A stretch of DNA of 64,000 nt from an uncultured Sediminibacterium sp. (GTDB taxonomy: Bacteria; Bacteroidota; Bacteroidia; Chitinophagales; Chitinophagaceae), in the NCBI RefSeq assembly GCF_946481145.1, contig NZ_CAMLMJ010000018.1, positions 1 to 64,000 of the forward strand, given 5' to 3'. Every line of letters begins with the position of its first letter. Within the stretch, counting starts at the first letter, position 1. A model generated the notes under the pieces. It ran no database searches. It worked only from the letters and a program-made list of their open reading frames with translations, and was not told the origin of the DNA. A program made the position numbers and the translations under genes. Shown here one piece after another: positions 36,358-45,923 of the stretch.

Positions 36358-39300
36358 TTAACGCAGTTTCATTAACTGAACTGTTTTGCGGCTTGAGCCT
36401 TGTTGCAGTTCTGCATAGTAGATACCCGGTTTGAAATCATGCCCGATTTGAACTGTGCTGTTCGCATTGTTGTTGGCACGAACTTCAACCATACGACCAG
36501 ATGCATCTGTTACTTTAATCTGAACAGGCGCCTGGTTACTGCTTTGCAGCTTCAGTGTGAAATAGCTGGTAGATGGGTTACCCATTACCTGAACAGTAAA
36601 GCTTTCATTGTTCTCCTTACTTTCTTCTGTAGCAAACTGAGAGGAAGTCCAACCAGTAGAAACCACCGTAGGTCCATTATTACAATTATAACTATTCCAT
36701 ACAACGTTAGGAATATTACTCTCCAGGTCTTCGGCAATAAAGAACCCTGTCATAAATACATTGGAAGTATTGTTATTGTGCCTGGTTTTTTCTGCGGATA
36801 AACGCATCATTCCTTTAGGCAGGTAAACATTACCGGTGAACTGGATATTTGATCCACAAATTGAAAAACGTTCATCGTCTTTATTACCATCACCCATATA
36901 GAAAGTTACCTTACGCTGATCGGGGTTGATCCGAACATTTGATTGAAGGTTTACACGATTACTGATCCTTACTTCCCCATCATTTGCAAAACGAACCATT
37001 GTATTGGCAACCGTTGAACCGGCATCAACAATCAGGTCTCCGATATAAACAATAGGTGCTGTAAACAATACCCTTGCACCAGCTCCGATAGTGATCGATT
37101 TAAAATTATCCCCAGAAAGCACAACATTTGCACCTTCACGAATTACAAGATCAGCATAATCACTGGTAAGCGTAGCTTGAGTATTTCTGTTTACGGTATA
37201 ATTACGAAGTCCTCTTGTAGACATGGTATTGGTCTTCATCGCAGGCAATGTAACAAAAGCCCTTCCCTGGATAACCAATGGAAGATTGATGCCGAATCCG
37301 TATTTGTACACCCGAGGTGCTTTTACAAATGCGCCATCACCTGTTACGGAACTACCCTGTTCAAAAATAGCCATGCCATTTGCATTCATCACACCTACAC
37401 TACCGGTAAGCACTTTATTGCCTGCTCCGAGTTTAACGTCGTCTGCTACAAGAATGGTGTAGTTTCCTGCAATAGATTGTTTATTATAAGTATAGGTAGC
37501 AGGGTTTGTGCTGCAACCATTTGAGCTGGTTACCGTTAATTCATATACACCGTCTGCATCAGCTAATCCGAGGCTGAGGGCTTGCTGCGTTGAAACAGTA
37601 GTATTGCCTTTCTTCCAAACATAACTGGCACCAGCATTTCCGTTGGCTGTTAATACCAATTGATTACAGAATGCGTCAGGACTACTTACTGTATAAGTTG
37701 CAGCTGTTGCGGCACCAACCGTTACATTGAAAGAAGTTGTTTTAGTGTTACCATTCACATCCATTACAGTATAAGTAACAACAGAGTTTCCTACATTAAA
37801 AATACCGCTGGCATCAAGTCCGGTTCCAGTGCGGTTAGTAGCACCTGTAATAGTATAACTTACAGAATAGATACCGCAATTATCAGATACTTCCAGTTGA
37901 GGTAATTGATAATTACCAGTTGCATTGTAACATAATGAAGCGGGTGAGACGGCACTAATAACAGGTGCTTCATTATCAATAACCGTTACATATTGAGCAG
38001 CCGTATCGATATTACCATTGATATCGGTAATGGTCCAGGTAACTTTGGTAGTTCCTATCGGGAAGAAATTACCTTGAAAATCTTTAGATACTGAAGCTGT
38101 GTTACCGCAGGCGCTATATGATTCAGGTGCTTGAAGTACTACAGTACCACCACAGGCATTGGCATCATTTACTACACTGTAATCAAACAATGGTTTAAGG
38201 AAGGTAGCGAGTCCGGTAAAGCCATTTGCAATAGGCAGATTGCTGCCCAATGCTGCATTAACCTGTAATGCTTGTGCAGAATCTCTGAAAATAAAATAAG
38301 TTCCTGAATTTCCCGGGATATTACCTGCTATAAAACCACTTCCACCTCCTGGAAATGCATTTGACTCTAATACTCCATAAATGCTATTTGGTACAGCACC
38401 GGTTAAAGGGTCCTGATCAAAGAAGAAAATATGGGTAGCTGCAGTACCAAGGTTTCTGTTAAAAAAAGTATTACAACTGATAGAAGTTGCATTCCCTCTG
38501 GTGCGCAGATTAGATCCTGTTGGTGTGATACCATCAAAGATATTTCCCGAAATAAAAGCACCGATTACATCGATGGTAACTTGTGTATTACCCTGGTAAC
38601 ATCCGGATGCGCTGTTATAACCACCTGTTGTTCCATTTACTTTGTTATTGGTGAATGTAACATTCTTTGAATTACTTACGGTATTACCGCCTCCTAATAC
38701 TACCAGTTGTCTTGGCACATTGTTTCCCGCTGCAAATTGTGTGCTTGAGCCACAACCACCTGGTTCTGCGCCGGCAAATGTTTTACCTGAAAAGGTATTA
38801 CCGTTAATGACGATATTGTTGATGGCCGTATTAAAGTTAGAACCGATACCATGTTCACCATTGGCAACTATTTCATTGCCTTCGATGGTTATGTTGGTAT
38901 GACTTCCCAATAAATACAGTGCAGCAGTTTCAATCTGTCCGTTACTATCGAAACCAGTGATGGTAAAACCTTTACCAGGCTTACCAATGGTAACATTATT
39001 TGTACCAGAACTAATGGCGACTGTATTTTGACCTACTACGGCAGATTGAATAAATGTTACACCTGCACCTCCTGTAGAAACAAGGGTAATACCTTGTTTA
39101 TTGATGGTATGGTTACCTGTATATGTACCTGGCGCTACAATGATGGTACCACCAGCAGCTACCCGAGGTATAGCTTGTGTAATGGTATTATATGGGTCAC
39201 GAACAGAACCATTTTTTGTGGCACCAGCATAAGCTGCATTTACAGAAACAACAGATAAAATGGGTGAACCATAAGAACTGTGCTGGTTTTCAATTACCGC

Positions 39301-40041
39301 ATTATTGTTGGCGGCACTCACTGCGGCTATATCTGTGTATTTATTCAGTGTTGCATGTAAGATTGCTATATCATAATAATTGGCGGTATTACCAGTACCC
39401 CATTGGTTACCGCTAAAGCTCACCGCACAATCAGACAATACAACCCAACCACGCGTACCATAAACCATATTATTGGTAATTGCGCCTGTAACATTATTGT
39501 TGATATAACCAGGCTGGCGAAGGTTGTAAATAGTATTATCATGAATATTCAATCCGGTTAGTCCACCAGATACTTCCAGTGCACGGGATACATTACCACC
39601 TGTCATAGCATATTGCCCGCTAATAGTACATCCTGCGAGTTCAAAATTGCTGGCTTGAACACCGATAATGTTCTGAGTAGGTGTATCATCTGTTTTAGTG
39701 ATGATCAGGTTGCGGATGCTAACTGCAGGTGCGGTAACCAGAAAAAGATAACTGGTACCACTTGTTTGAATGGTAACAGAACCTGATGCCTGAATGATAA
39801 CAGACTTATTTACCTGAATAGTAGTTGTTTGAACATAGGTTCCGGCACCTATATGAATAATATCACCGGAAGATGCAGCGCTGATGGCGGCACTGATACT
39901 GGCTTTGGCAGTTGCGGAACTTAATCCGTCGTTGGCATTATCACCTGTTGTGGCAACATAATAGTTTGTTTGTGCCATGGCCGTAAAAGACCAAAATAGC
40001 AGGGGTAACAGCATGAATTTACTGCGTAAATTTTTTCTCAT
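36358..40041 (-). CDS. Giant T9SS-exported protein with two beta-helix regions and HYR-type domains
   Basis: 1227 residues. Signal peptide (ends ...FTAMAQ), then a parallel beta-helix (about 27-270) starting YYVATTGDNANDGLSS, and a second repeat of that start at about 275-600 (VNAAYAGATKNGSVRDPYNT). Two HYR-like domains follow (about 630-785; CGNTASVSKDF and NEAPVISAVSP marks), then an Ig-like part. The last 80 residues (from about 1147, VQVMGNPSTSYFTLKLQ) form a T9SS type A sorting domain. It should be carried over the outer membrane and anchored or released. The beta-helix could bind or cut pectin-like chains, but no catalytic site is evident. The gene stands alone, with a 277-bp AT-rich gap upstream. 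Confidence 0.85.
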   Translation of the reverse strand: MRKNLRSKFMLLPLLFWSFTAMAQTNYYVATTGDNANDGLSSATAKASISAAISAASSGDIIHIGAGTYVQTTTIQVNKSVIIQASGSVTIQTSGTSYLFLVTAPAVSIRNLIITKTDDTPTQNIIGVQASNFELAGCTISGQYAMTGGNVSRALEVSGGLTGLNIHDNTIYNLRQPGYINNNVTGAITNNMVYGTRGWVVLSDCAVSFSGNQWGTGNTANYYDIAILHATLNKYTDIAAVSAANNNAVIENQHSSYGSPILSVVSVNAAYAGATKNGSVRDPYNTITQAIPRVAAGGTIIVAPGTYTGNHTINKQGITLVSTGGAGVTFIQSAVVGQNTVAISSGTNNVTIGKPGKGFTITGFDSNGQIETAALYLLGSHTNITIEGNEIVANGEHGIGSNFNTAINNIVINGNTFSGKTFAGAEPGGCGSSTQFAAGNNVPRQLVVLGGGNTVSNSKNVTFTNNKVNGTTGGYNSASGCYQGNTQVTIDVIGAFISGNIFDGITPTGSNLRTRGNATSISCNTFFNRNLGTAATHIFFFDQDPLTGAVPNSIYGVLESNAFPGGGSGFIAGNIPGNSGTYFIFRDSAQALQVNAALGSNLPIANGFTGLATFLKPLFDYSVVNDANACGGTVVLQAPESYSACGNTASVSKDFQGNFFPIGTTKVTWTITDINGNIDTAAQYVTVIDNEAPVISAVSPASLCYNATGNYQLPQLEVSDNCGIYSVSYTITGATNRTGTGLDASGIFNVGNSVVTYTVMDVNGNTKTTSFNVTVGAATAATYTVSSPDAFCNQLVLTANGNAGASYVWKKGNTTVSTQQALSLGLADADGVYELTVTSSNGCSTNPATYTYNKQSIAGNYTILVADDVKLGAGNKVLTGSVGVMNANGMAIFEQGSSVTGDGAFVKAPRVYKYGFGINLPLVIQGRAFVTLPAMKTNTMSTRGLRNYTVNRNTQATLTSDYADLVIREGANVVLSGDNFKSITIGAGARVLFTAPIVYIGDLIVDAGSTVANTMVRFANDGEVRISNRVNLQSNVRINPDQRKVTFYMGDGNKDDERFSICGSNIQFTGNVYLPKGMMRLSAEKTRHNNNTSNVFMTGFFIAEDLESNIPNVVWNSYNCNNGPTVVSTGWTSSQFATEESKENNESFTVQVMGNPSTSYFTLKLQSSNQAPVQIKVTDASGRMVEVRANNNANSTVQIGHDFKPGIYYAELQQGSSRKTVQLMKLR

Positions 40042-40318
40042 AAGTTTTCGTTTCGGGGTTAGTAGGGTTACAAAACGTTAACAATCAACCGCATATTAAT
40101 TGTTAATTCAATGTGGAAAAAACGGTATTTTATGGAAAAAAGACGGTGTTTTAACGGTATAATAAACAGAAAATGAAAACATTAGGAAGATAAAGCAACA
40201 AACAAAGAATTATTTTTATACTATCTAAAATATTGATTAATAAATATTTATGAATGTTTGTGATCGTTATAATATTCGTATCTTTATATAATAAGGCTCT
40301 TACTGGATACATGTCCCT

Positions 40319-41473
40319 TTAACGCCTCACCTTCTCCCACAAAACAAATGAATCCCCTTTCAGGTATCGAAGTCCACCAACAATCATTGCGCTATTGGCC
40401 ATCATAAAATAAAAGGCAAAGAAAACTGTACCGGGCAATCTCCTATGTTTAAGCAGCAGTAACCCCAATAAGGCCCAGGTAAAAAAGATTGTTTGTACAT
40501 AAACCAACCCAAGCAAAATACCTGTTGGTTCAGCTATCCCTAAAATAATACCCACTATAAATAATGCCAGTATACAATAGGGTACAATTAACCATCTGAC
40601 AATTTTCCTGCTAAACAATTGGAAAGCTGCTAAAGGATATTGCAGCATAAAGCGAATCATATTAAACCGCAGCATAAACTGCATATTTCCAGCGGCAATA
40701 CGGCATTTTCTTTTCCATTCACCTGCAATATCTGCTGATGCTTTTTCAACGCCATAGGCAAGGGGTTCATATATCACCCTTTTACCCTGCTCAAGTACCT
40801 GCATGGTGATTAATAAATCATCACAAACAGTATCCTCGGAAATAGGGGTAAAGCAATCTCTTTGTATGGCAAATAATTCTCCTGCTGCGCCGGGCACTGC
40901 ATATATCAATGAATCCCATTGTCTGAGTTGTGATTCATATTTCCAATAATAATTTTCAGCAACTGCACCTTTACTACTATCCTCCAGTCTTTTTTCACCT
41001 GCCACTGCGCCAATTCCTGGATCTTGAAAATGTTTTACGAGTTCTTTGATAGCATGCTTGTTAAGCATTGTATTAGCATCAGTACATATAACCACACCCT
41101 TTTTAATTTGTGAGAATGCACGGTTCAATGCAGCAGCTTTACCTTTTCGTTCTGCTAAATGCATCGACTGAATTCTTTGATCAGAAAAAATCATTTGCTC
41201 CGTACCATCGGTAGAGCCATCTGTAACGACCAAAACTTTGAGCAGCTCTGGCGGATAATCCAATGCAAGGGTATTTTCTATCTTTTGCGCTATATACTCA
41301 ATCTCGTTATAAGCAGCAATTACAATGGTTATTTCAGGGTAATGATAGGAAAGCGTTTTTATCTTCCTAAAACGACTTACCATAAAGGAAATGAGGGGGT
41401 ATACCACATAAGGATATGCAATCAAAAAGAGTAAAACAAGGTATACCACTTGCATAGGTACAATATTAAGCAA
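40319..41473 (-). CDS. Family 2 glycosyltransferase, membrane-bound
   Basis: 384 residues. One N-terminal membrane segment, a GT2 domain (IVIAAYNE; VTDGSTDGT; TDANTMLNKHAI with a DxN-type site; PGAAGELFAI; DDLLITMQV) and three C-terminal membrane segments (about 285-380). This is the layout of processive or cellulose-synthase-like transferases making surface polysaccharide. The heptamer array 41481-41606 begins only 8 bp before its start codon; a start at the ATG of MQVVYLVLL (41455) is also possible. It is divergent from a dehydrogenase/glycosylphosphotransferase pair that fits the same pathway. Confidence 0.88.
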   Translation of the reverse strand: MLNIVPMQVVYLVLLFLIAYPYVVYPLISFMVSRFRKIKTLSYHYPEITIVIAAYNEIEYIAQKIENTLALDYPPELLKVLVVTDGSTDGTEQMIFSDQRIQSMHLAERKGKAAALNRAFSQIKKGVVICTDANTMLNKHAIKELVKHFQDPGIGAVAGEKRLEDSSKGAVAENYYWKYESQLRQWDSLIYAVPGAAGELFAIQRDCFTPISEDTVCDDLLITMQVLEQGKRVIYEPLAYGVEKASADIAGEWKRKCRIAAGNMQFMLRFNMIRFMLQYPLAAFQLFSRKIVRWLIVPYCILALFIVGIILGIAEPTGILLGLVYVQTIFFTWALLGLLLLKHRRLPGTVFFAFYFMMANSAMIVGGLRYLKGDSFVLWEKVRR

Positions 41474-41480
41474 GAATTCA

Positions 41481-41606
41481 GGGATTAGGGGTTAGGTGTT
41501 AGGTATTAGGTTTTAGGCGTTAGTTAGTGCCTAAAAGCTAATGGCTAATGGCTAACAGCTAATACCTAACCCCTAACACCTAACACCTCACTCCTAACCC
41601 CTCACC
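41481..41606. repeat. Heptamer-phased array in a divergent promoter region (GGTTAGG/AGCTAAT words)
   Basis: The left part reads GGATTAGGGGTTAGGTGTTAGG and on to 41520. The right part (41536-41606) has about ten successive words of the forms AGCTAAT, GGCTAAC, ACCTAAC and CCCTAAC in exact 7-bp phase, complementary to the left. It takes up over half of the 226-bp gap between the divergent GT2 gene and the Gfo/Idh gene, so here the repeat cannot be a simple 3' terminator. Confidence 0.85.
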
Positions 41607-41699
41607 CTACTCCCCAAACAGAATATCCACATCCTTCAATTTACGGGCATTCGGGTACGGCTAATGGCTATCTTTACCCCCATAAACAGAAGAATTGCT

Positions 41700-42674
41700 A
41701 TGCTCAAAGTAGGCGTATTTGGCGTTGGTCACCTGGGGAAATTTCACCTGAATAACTGGAAAGAGATTAAAGACGTTAAACTGATCGGATTTTTCGACCC
41801 GAATAACGATAATGCAAAGATTGCCGTTGAAGAATATGGACTAAAAAGATTTTCAGATGAAGAAAAACTGATTGAAGCCTGTGATATTATTGATGTAATT
41901 ACCCCAACCGACCATCATTTCGATATTTGTATGATGGCCATCCGCAAGGGGAAACATGTATTCGTAGAAAAGCCGCTTGCCCATACCATTCAAGAAGGCA
42001 GGGACCTGGTTAATATGGTTCGTGAGGCTAATGTAAAAATGCAGGTTGGACATGTAGAACGTTTTAACCCCGCCTATCTTGCCATTCAGGAAATGAACCT
42101 GAATCCCATGTTCATTGAAGTGCACAGACTCGCGCAGTTTAATCCAAGAGGAACGGAAGTGAGCGTTATCCTGGACCTTATGATTCATGATATCGATATC
42201 ATTTTAAGTCTGGTTAAAAGCGATGTAAAACATATTTCTGCGAGTGGGGTTGCTGTTATGACAGAAACGCCGGATATCGCCAACGTGCGTATTGAATTCA
42301 ACAATGGATGCGTGGCAAACCTTACCAGCAGCCGCATCAGTATGAAGAAAATGCGCAAAATGCGACTATTCCAGAAAGATGCCTATATCGGAATAGATTT
42401 TCTTGAGAAAAAAACCGAGATCATCAAACTCAAACAACCCGACGACCAAAACGTATTTTCATTTGATATAGATACCCAAAACGGGAAAAAAACAATCGCC
42501 ATTGCTAACCCCATTGTGCCTCAGGCCAATGCCATTAAACTGGAGCTGGAATCTTTTGTTGATGCCATTTTAAACAATAAGCCTACCGTGGTAAGCGAAA
42601 TAGATGGCTTCCTGGCAATGGAAGTAGCGCACCAGATATTAGATAAAATCAACAATACCAGTATACTGGTGTAA
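41700..42674 (+). CDS. Gfo/Idh/MocA dehydrogenase of polysaccharide synthesis
   Basis: 324 residues, cytosolic. Rossmann start VGVFGVGHLGKFHLNNW, the family KP motif HVFVEKPLAHT, and the substrate-side segment VGHVERFNPAYLAI. The latter two are typical of the UDP-N-acetylglucosamine (or its uronate) 3-dehydrogenase-like branch; exact substrate is not certain. The frame is open from 41664, but the ATG at 41700 places the Rossmann loop at the very start as usual. It is followed after 4 bp by a glycosylphosphotransferase, so sugar-nucleotide modification for a surface polysaccharide is likely. Confidence 0.85.
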   Translation: MLKVGVFGVGHLGKFHLNNWKEIKDVKLIGFFDPNNDNAKIAVEEYGLKRFSDEEKLIEACDIIDVITPTDHHFDICMMAIRKGKHVFVEKPLAHTIQEGRDLVNMVREANVKMQVGHVERFNPAYLAIQEMNLNPMFIEVHRLAQFNPRGTEVSVILDLMIHDIDIILSLVKSDVKHISASGVAVMTETPDIANVRIEFNNGCVANLTSSRISMKKMRKMRLFQKDAYIGIDFLEKKTEIIKLKQPDDQNVFSFDIDTQNGKKTIAIANPIVPQANAIKLELESFVDAILNNKPTVVSEIDGFLAMEVAHQILDKINNTSILV

Positions 42675-42678
42675 ATAC

Positions 42679-44058
42679 ATGCAGGGCAAAAAGAAACAGA
42701 TCAGTTGGTATATTCTCTCCGACTTCCTTTTTGCCATTGCCGGAACCATTGGTAGTTTTTATTACCTGCTACCAAAATTTGGCTTTACACAAAATCAAAT
42801 AGATCTGCCGGCCTGTATCGGTATTGCCTTTGGTTGGCTGGTGGTCTTTGGATTATCCGGCACCTACCAGAAATCTTTGTATGAAAAATCAAGGCTGAAT
42901 GAAATCACCGAAACCTTTATGCAATCAGCAATCGGCAGTATACTGATTTGCGGCTTGTTTTTCTGGAGAGATCCTGACCTGTTTTCCATCTTCTTTATTT
43001 TCTTTACCATACATTTTCTGTTATTCGCCATCGACAGAAGCATTGTGTTATTACTCATTAAACGATCCATTTTAAATGGACATATTCGTTTCAACACCCT
43101 GATCATCGGTAATAACAAAGAAGCAGTAAAAGTGTATCATGAAGTGGTGAAAAATTTTCGTTACCTGGGTATGCAGGTAATCGGTTTTGTTACGCATGAT
43201 CAAAAAACAGGTAATGGACTCACCAAATGGATCCCAAGGCTTGGCGATACAGCATCACTCACACAAATCATCCATCAATACCAGGTAGAAAAAGTAATTC
43301 TTGCACTGGAAAAAAAGGACCATGCACTCATAGATGAATTGGTATATACCCTCACGGAGAAAGAAGTAGACATAAAGCTGGTTGCAGATACACTTGATAT
43401 TGTCTCCGGATCGGTAAAAACAAACAATATTTTCACAGCTTCATTAATTGACCTGCGAACCAATCCGCTCAGTGCATGGCAACAAAATATCAAACGCATT
43501 ACTGACATACTTGTAGCGGTTTACGGCCTTGTTTTACTTTCCCCTTTACTGTTATTCATTGCTATTCGCACCAGATTTTCTTCTAATGGCCCTGTCATTT
43601 ATGCACAGGAGAGAATTGGTTATAATGGTCGCCCATTTACCATTTACAAATTCAGGAGTATGATTGCGGATGCGGAAAAAGAAGGACCAGCTTTATCCAG
43701 TGATCATGATAAACGTATTACACCCTGGGGTAAAGTCATGCGTAAATGGCGCTTAGATGAATTACCACAACTTTGGAACATACTCACCGGCGATATGAGC
43801 CTGATTGGACCCAGACCTGAAAGAAAAGTATATATTGATCAGATACTAAACAAAACTCCCTATTATAGATATCTCCTGAAAATGAAGCCTGGATTAACTT
43901 CCTGGGGCATGGTTCAGTTTGGGTATGCTAGTAATATTGATGAAATGATTCAAAGAATGAAATATGATCTCATTTACATCGAGAATGCATCACTACTCCT
44001 CGACTTCAAAATAATGATACATACTTTGCGTATTATTCTCTCTGGAAAAGGAAAATAA
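42679..44058 (+). CDS. Polyprenyl glycosylphosphotransferase (exopolysaccharide initiation)
   Basis: 459 residues. Four to five N-terminal membrane segments (1-130), a Rossmann-like middle domain (about 140-250, NTLIIGNNKEAVKVYHE), one more membrane segment near 275 and a C-terminal bacterial sugar transferase domain (RIGYNGRPFTIYKFRSM; KWRLDELPQLWNIL; GDMSLIGPRPER). It transfers a sugar phosphate to undecaprenyl phosphate, the first step of exopolysaccharide or capsule repeat synthesis. It forms a two-gene unit with the dehydrogenase before it. Confidence 0.93.
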   Translation: MQGKKKQISWYILSDFLFAIAGTIGSFYYLLPKFGFTQNQIDLPACIGIAFGWLVVFGLSGTYQKSLYEKSRLNEITETFMQSAIGSILICGLFFWRDPDLFSIFFIFFTIHFLLFAIDRSIVLLLIKRSILNGHIRFNTLIIGNNKEAVKVYHEVVKNFRYLGMQVIGFVTHDQKTGNGLTKWIPRLGDTASLTQIIHQYQVEKVILALEKKDHALIDELVYTLTEKEVDIKLVADTLDIVSGSVKTNNIFTASLIDLRTNPLSAWQQNIKRITDILVAVYGLVLLSPLLLFIAIRTRFSSNGPVIYAQERIGYNGRPFTIYKFRSMIADAEKEGPALSSDHDKRITPWGKVMRKWRLDELPQLWNILTGDMSLIGPRPERKVYIDQILNKTPYYRYLLKMKPGLTSWGMVQFGYASNIDEMIQRMKYDLIYIENASLLLDFKIMIHTLRIILSGKGK

Positions 44059-44064
44059 TTTCAC

Positions 44065-44153
44065 TCTGCGAAACCTTCGTTTACGCTTGTTCTCTGCGGT
44101 GATTATAAGATCTTATTCACCGCAGAGAACAAGAAGTAGCAGAGATTTCGCAG
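44065..44153. repeat. Perfect 17-bp stem palindrome (CTCTGCGGTGA) between convergent genes
   Basis: CTTGTTCTCTGCGGTGA (44086-44102) pairs perfectly with 44117-44133, and an outer CTGCGAAA / TTTCGCAG pair (44065-44072 and 44146-44153) extends the structure. It lies 7 bp after the glycosylphosphotransferase stop and may end transcription, though a T tract is lacking. The next 150 bp to the array at 44301 hold a GC-richer stretch I cannot name. Confidence 0.8.
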
Positions 44154-44300
44154 CGTTATTTGTTTAATTCTCCGCATCGTCTCACGCTCTTACCGAAGGT
44201 AATAGCATGTGGACGTTGCGGCGCACTGTTCTGAAGCCGGTCACATCGTCCCCATTCACCCACCTCCAGTGTAAGAGGGAGACAGTCCTGTGAATCAAAA

Positions 44301-44338
44301 CCTAGCACCTAATACCTAACACCTAACACCTCGCCCCC
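44301..44338. repeat. Half heptamer array (ACCTAAC words) beside hisB
   Basis: Five ACCTAAC/ACCTAAT/ACCTAGC-type words in 7-bp phase, ending 6 bp before the hisB stop codon. No inverted partner lies nearby, so this is a one-armed copy of the arrays at 33821-33940 and 41481-41606. Confidence 0.75.
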
Positions 44339-44344
44339 AGCACC

Positions 44345-45475
44345 TTACAACATTCCTTTCGTAGAAGGCAAATGATTCGAGAAAGGATCACGGCGAACGG
44401 CCATACGGATGGCTTTGGCAAAGGCTTTGAAGATAGCTTCAATTTTATGGTGTTCATTTTCTCCTTTGCATTCAATATTCAGGTTACATTTCGCTGCATC
44501 GCTGAATGACTTGAAGAAATGAAAAAACATTTCGGTTGGCATTTCTCCAATCTTCTCTCTTTTAAATTCAGCATTCCATACCATCCAGTTCCTGCCACCA
44601 AAATCAATGAGCACTTTTGCATCTGCTTCGTCCATTGGTAATGCAAAGCCATAACGTTCCATTCCTCTTTTATCAATCAAGGCTTTGGCAAAAGCTTCTC
44701 CTAATGCAATACCGGTATCTTCAATGGTATGGTGTTCATCAATATGTAGATCGCCTTTTGTTTCAATTGTGAGATCAATCTGGCCATGTCTGGCAATCTG
44801 ATCAAGCATGTGGTCAAAGAAACCTATGCCAGTATGGATATGCGCTTTACCTGATCCATCCAGGTTTAGCGATACACTTATTTTCGTTTCATTGGTATTC
44901 CTTTCATGCGTAACGGTACGTAAGCCAAGTTTAAGGAAGCTGTAAATCTCTTTCCAATCACTTGTTTCCAATGCAATTACGGAACGGAGTTCAGTTTCCT
45001 GTTCTGCCGTAAGTTCATGCAAAGGCGATTTCAGGTAGATTGCTTTACAACCTAAGTTCTTAGCTAGTTGTATATCACTCCATCTGTCGCCAATAACAAA
45101 AGAATTAGCAAGGTTAAACTTAGTCTGGTCAAAAAAATGTTGCAGTAAGCCAGTACCAGGTTTACGGGTTGGTTGGTTATCTGCAGCAAATGTTCGGTCG
45201 ATGATCATCTCATCAAATACAAAACCCTCTCCTTCCAGTGTTCTGATCATCAGATCGTGGTAGGGATGAAAATCTGTTTCGGGATAACTATCAGTACCTA
45301 ACCCGTCCTGATTAGTAACCATTACTTTATAATAATCGAAGGAAGCCGCTATTTGTGCCAAAGCCGTGATGCTTCCTTTCACAAAACTTGTTTTTTCAAT
45401 CCGGTCAATTTGAAAGTCACTGGGTGGCTCCTGCAATACAACCCCATCACGATCTATGAATAATACTGGTCTCAT
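44345..45475 (-). CDS. hisB: Bifunctional histidinol-phosphatase / imidazoleglycerol-phosphate dehydratase
   Basis: 376 residues. An N-terminal HAD phosphatase (FIDRDGVV at residues 5-12; VTNQDG) is fused to an IGPD domain (from about 180, GIGFFDHMLDQIARHG). The two manganese motifs DEHHTIEDTG and ENEHHKIEAIFK are present. It catalyses the dehydration of IGP and the phosphatase step of histidine synthesis. It starts 5 bp after the cytochrome c stop, so it is translated with a gene unrelated to histidine. No hisH, hisA, hisF or hisI follows; the next element is a repeat and then a convergent gene. Confidence 0.96.
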   Translation of the reverse strand: MRPVLFIDRDGVVLQEPPSDFQIDRIEKTSFVKGSITALAQIAASFDYYKVMVTNQDGLGTDSYPETDFHPYHDLMIRTLEGEGFVFDEMIIDRTFAADNQPTRKPGTGLLQHFFDQTKFNLANSFVIGDRWSDIQLAKNLGCKAIYLKSPLHELTAEQETELRSVIALETSDWKEIYSFLKLGLRTVTHERNTNETKISVSLNLDGSGKAHIHTGIGFFDHMLDQIARHGQIDLTIETKGDLHIDEHHTIEDTGIALGEAFAKALIDKRGMERYGFALPMDEADAKVLIDFGGRNWMVWNAEFKREKIGEMPTEMFFHFFKSFSDAAKCNLNIECKGENEHHKIEAIFKAFAKAIRMAVRRDPFSNHLPSTKGML

Positions 45476-45480
45476 GTCAA

Positions 45481-45912
45481 TTACTTGATTTTTGTACGGG
45501 CTGATTTTACTTCTGCATTTGTTACTTGCGAAGCTTTATTGCCCCAGCTATTTCTGATATAAGTGAGTACATCTGCTATTTGCGCATCGGTTAAATCAGG
45601 GTTGGCAGACATATTATTATCGTAGTATTCACCATCAATTTCAACACGATCTGTCATTCCTTTTATTACCACACGAACAAGGTACAGTTTATCATTCCCC
45701 TTCACTTTCGTTGAGCCGTCCAAAGGTGGATTCATTCTTGGAACACCACCTCCATCTGTCTGGTGACATGCCATACAACGTTGCAAATAAATCGTTTTAC
45801 CACGTTCGATTGATGCTTTAAGTGCAGGTTGCTGGATACTGCTATGTTTAGATGCTGGCATAAAAGCACTGGCTCCAAACATTAGTACCAATAGTCCGAA
45901 TACAAATTTCAT
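45481..45912 (-). CDS. Small secreted c-type cytochrome
   Basis: 143 residues with signal peptide (ends near GASA). One haem-binding CMACH motif (residues ~46-50) preceded by RGKTIYLQR, and a probable axial Met in YYDNNMSANPD, define a class I cytochrome c. It lies 11 bp after the sorbosone-dehydrogenase-like gene and 5 bp before hisB. It is the natural electron acceptor for the dehydrogenase upstream. Confidence 0.9.
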   Translation of the reverse strand: MKFVFGLLVLMFGASAFMPASKHSSIQQPALKASIERGKTIYLQRCMACHQTDGGGVPRMNPPLDGSTKVKGNDKLYLVRVVIKGMTDRVEIDGEYYDNNMSANPDLTDAQIADVLTYIRNSWGNKASQVTNAEVKSARTKIK

Positions 45913-45923
45913 GGATGGTTAAT

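Noticed and set aside
36400..39416. Several long open frames on the plus strand opposite the T9SS protein
   Set aside because: They lie fully inside a well-supported gene, show Cys/Ser-rich or low-complexity translations and no family signs. They are antisense shadows of Thr/Asn-rich beta-helix codons.
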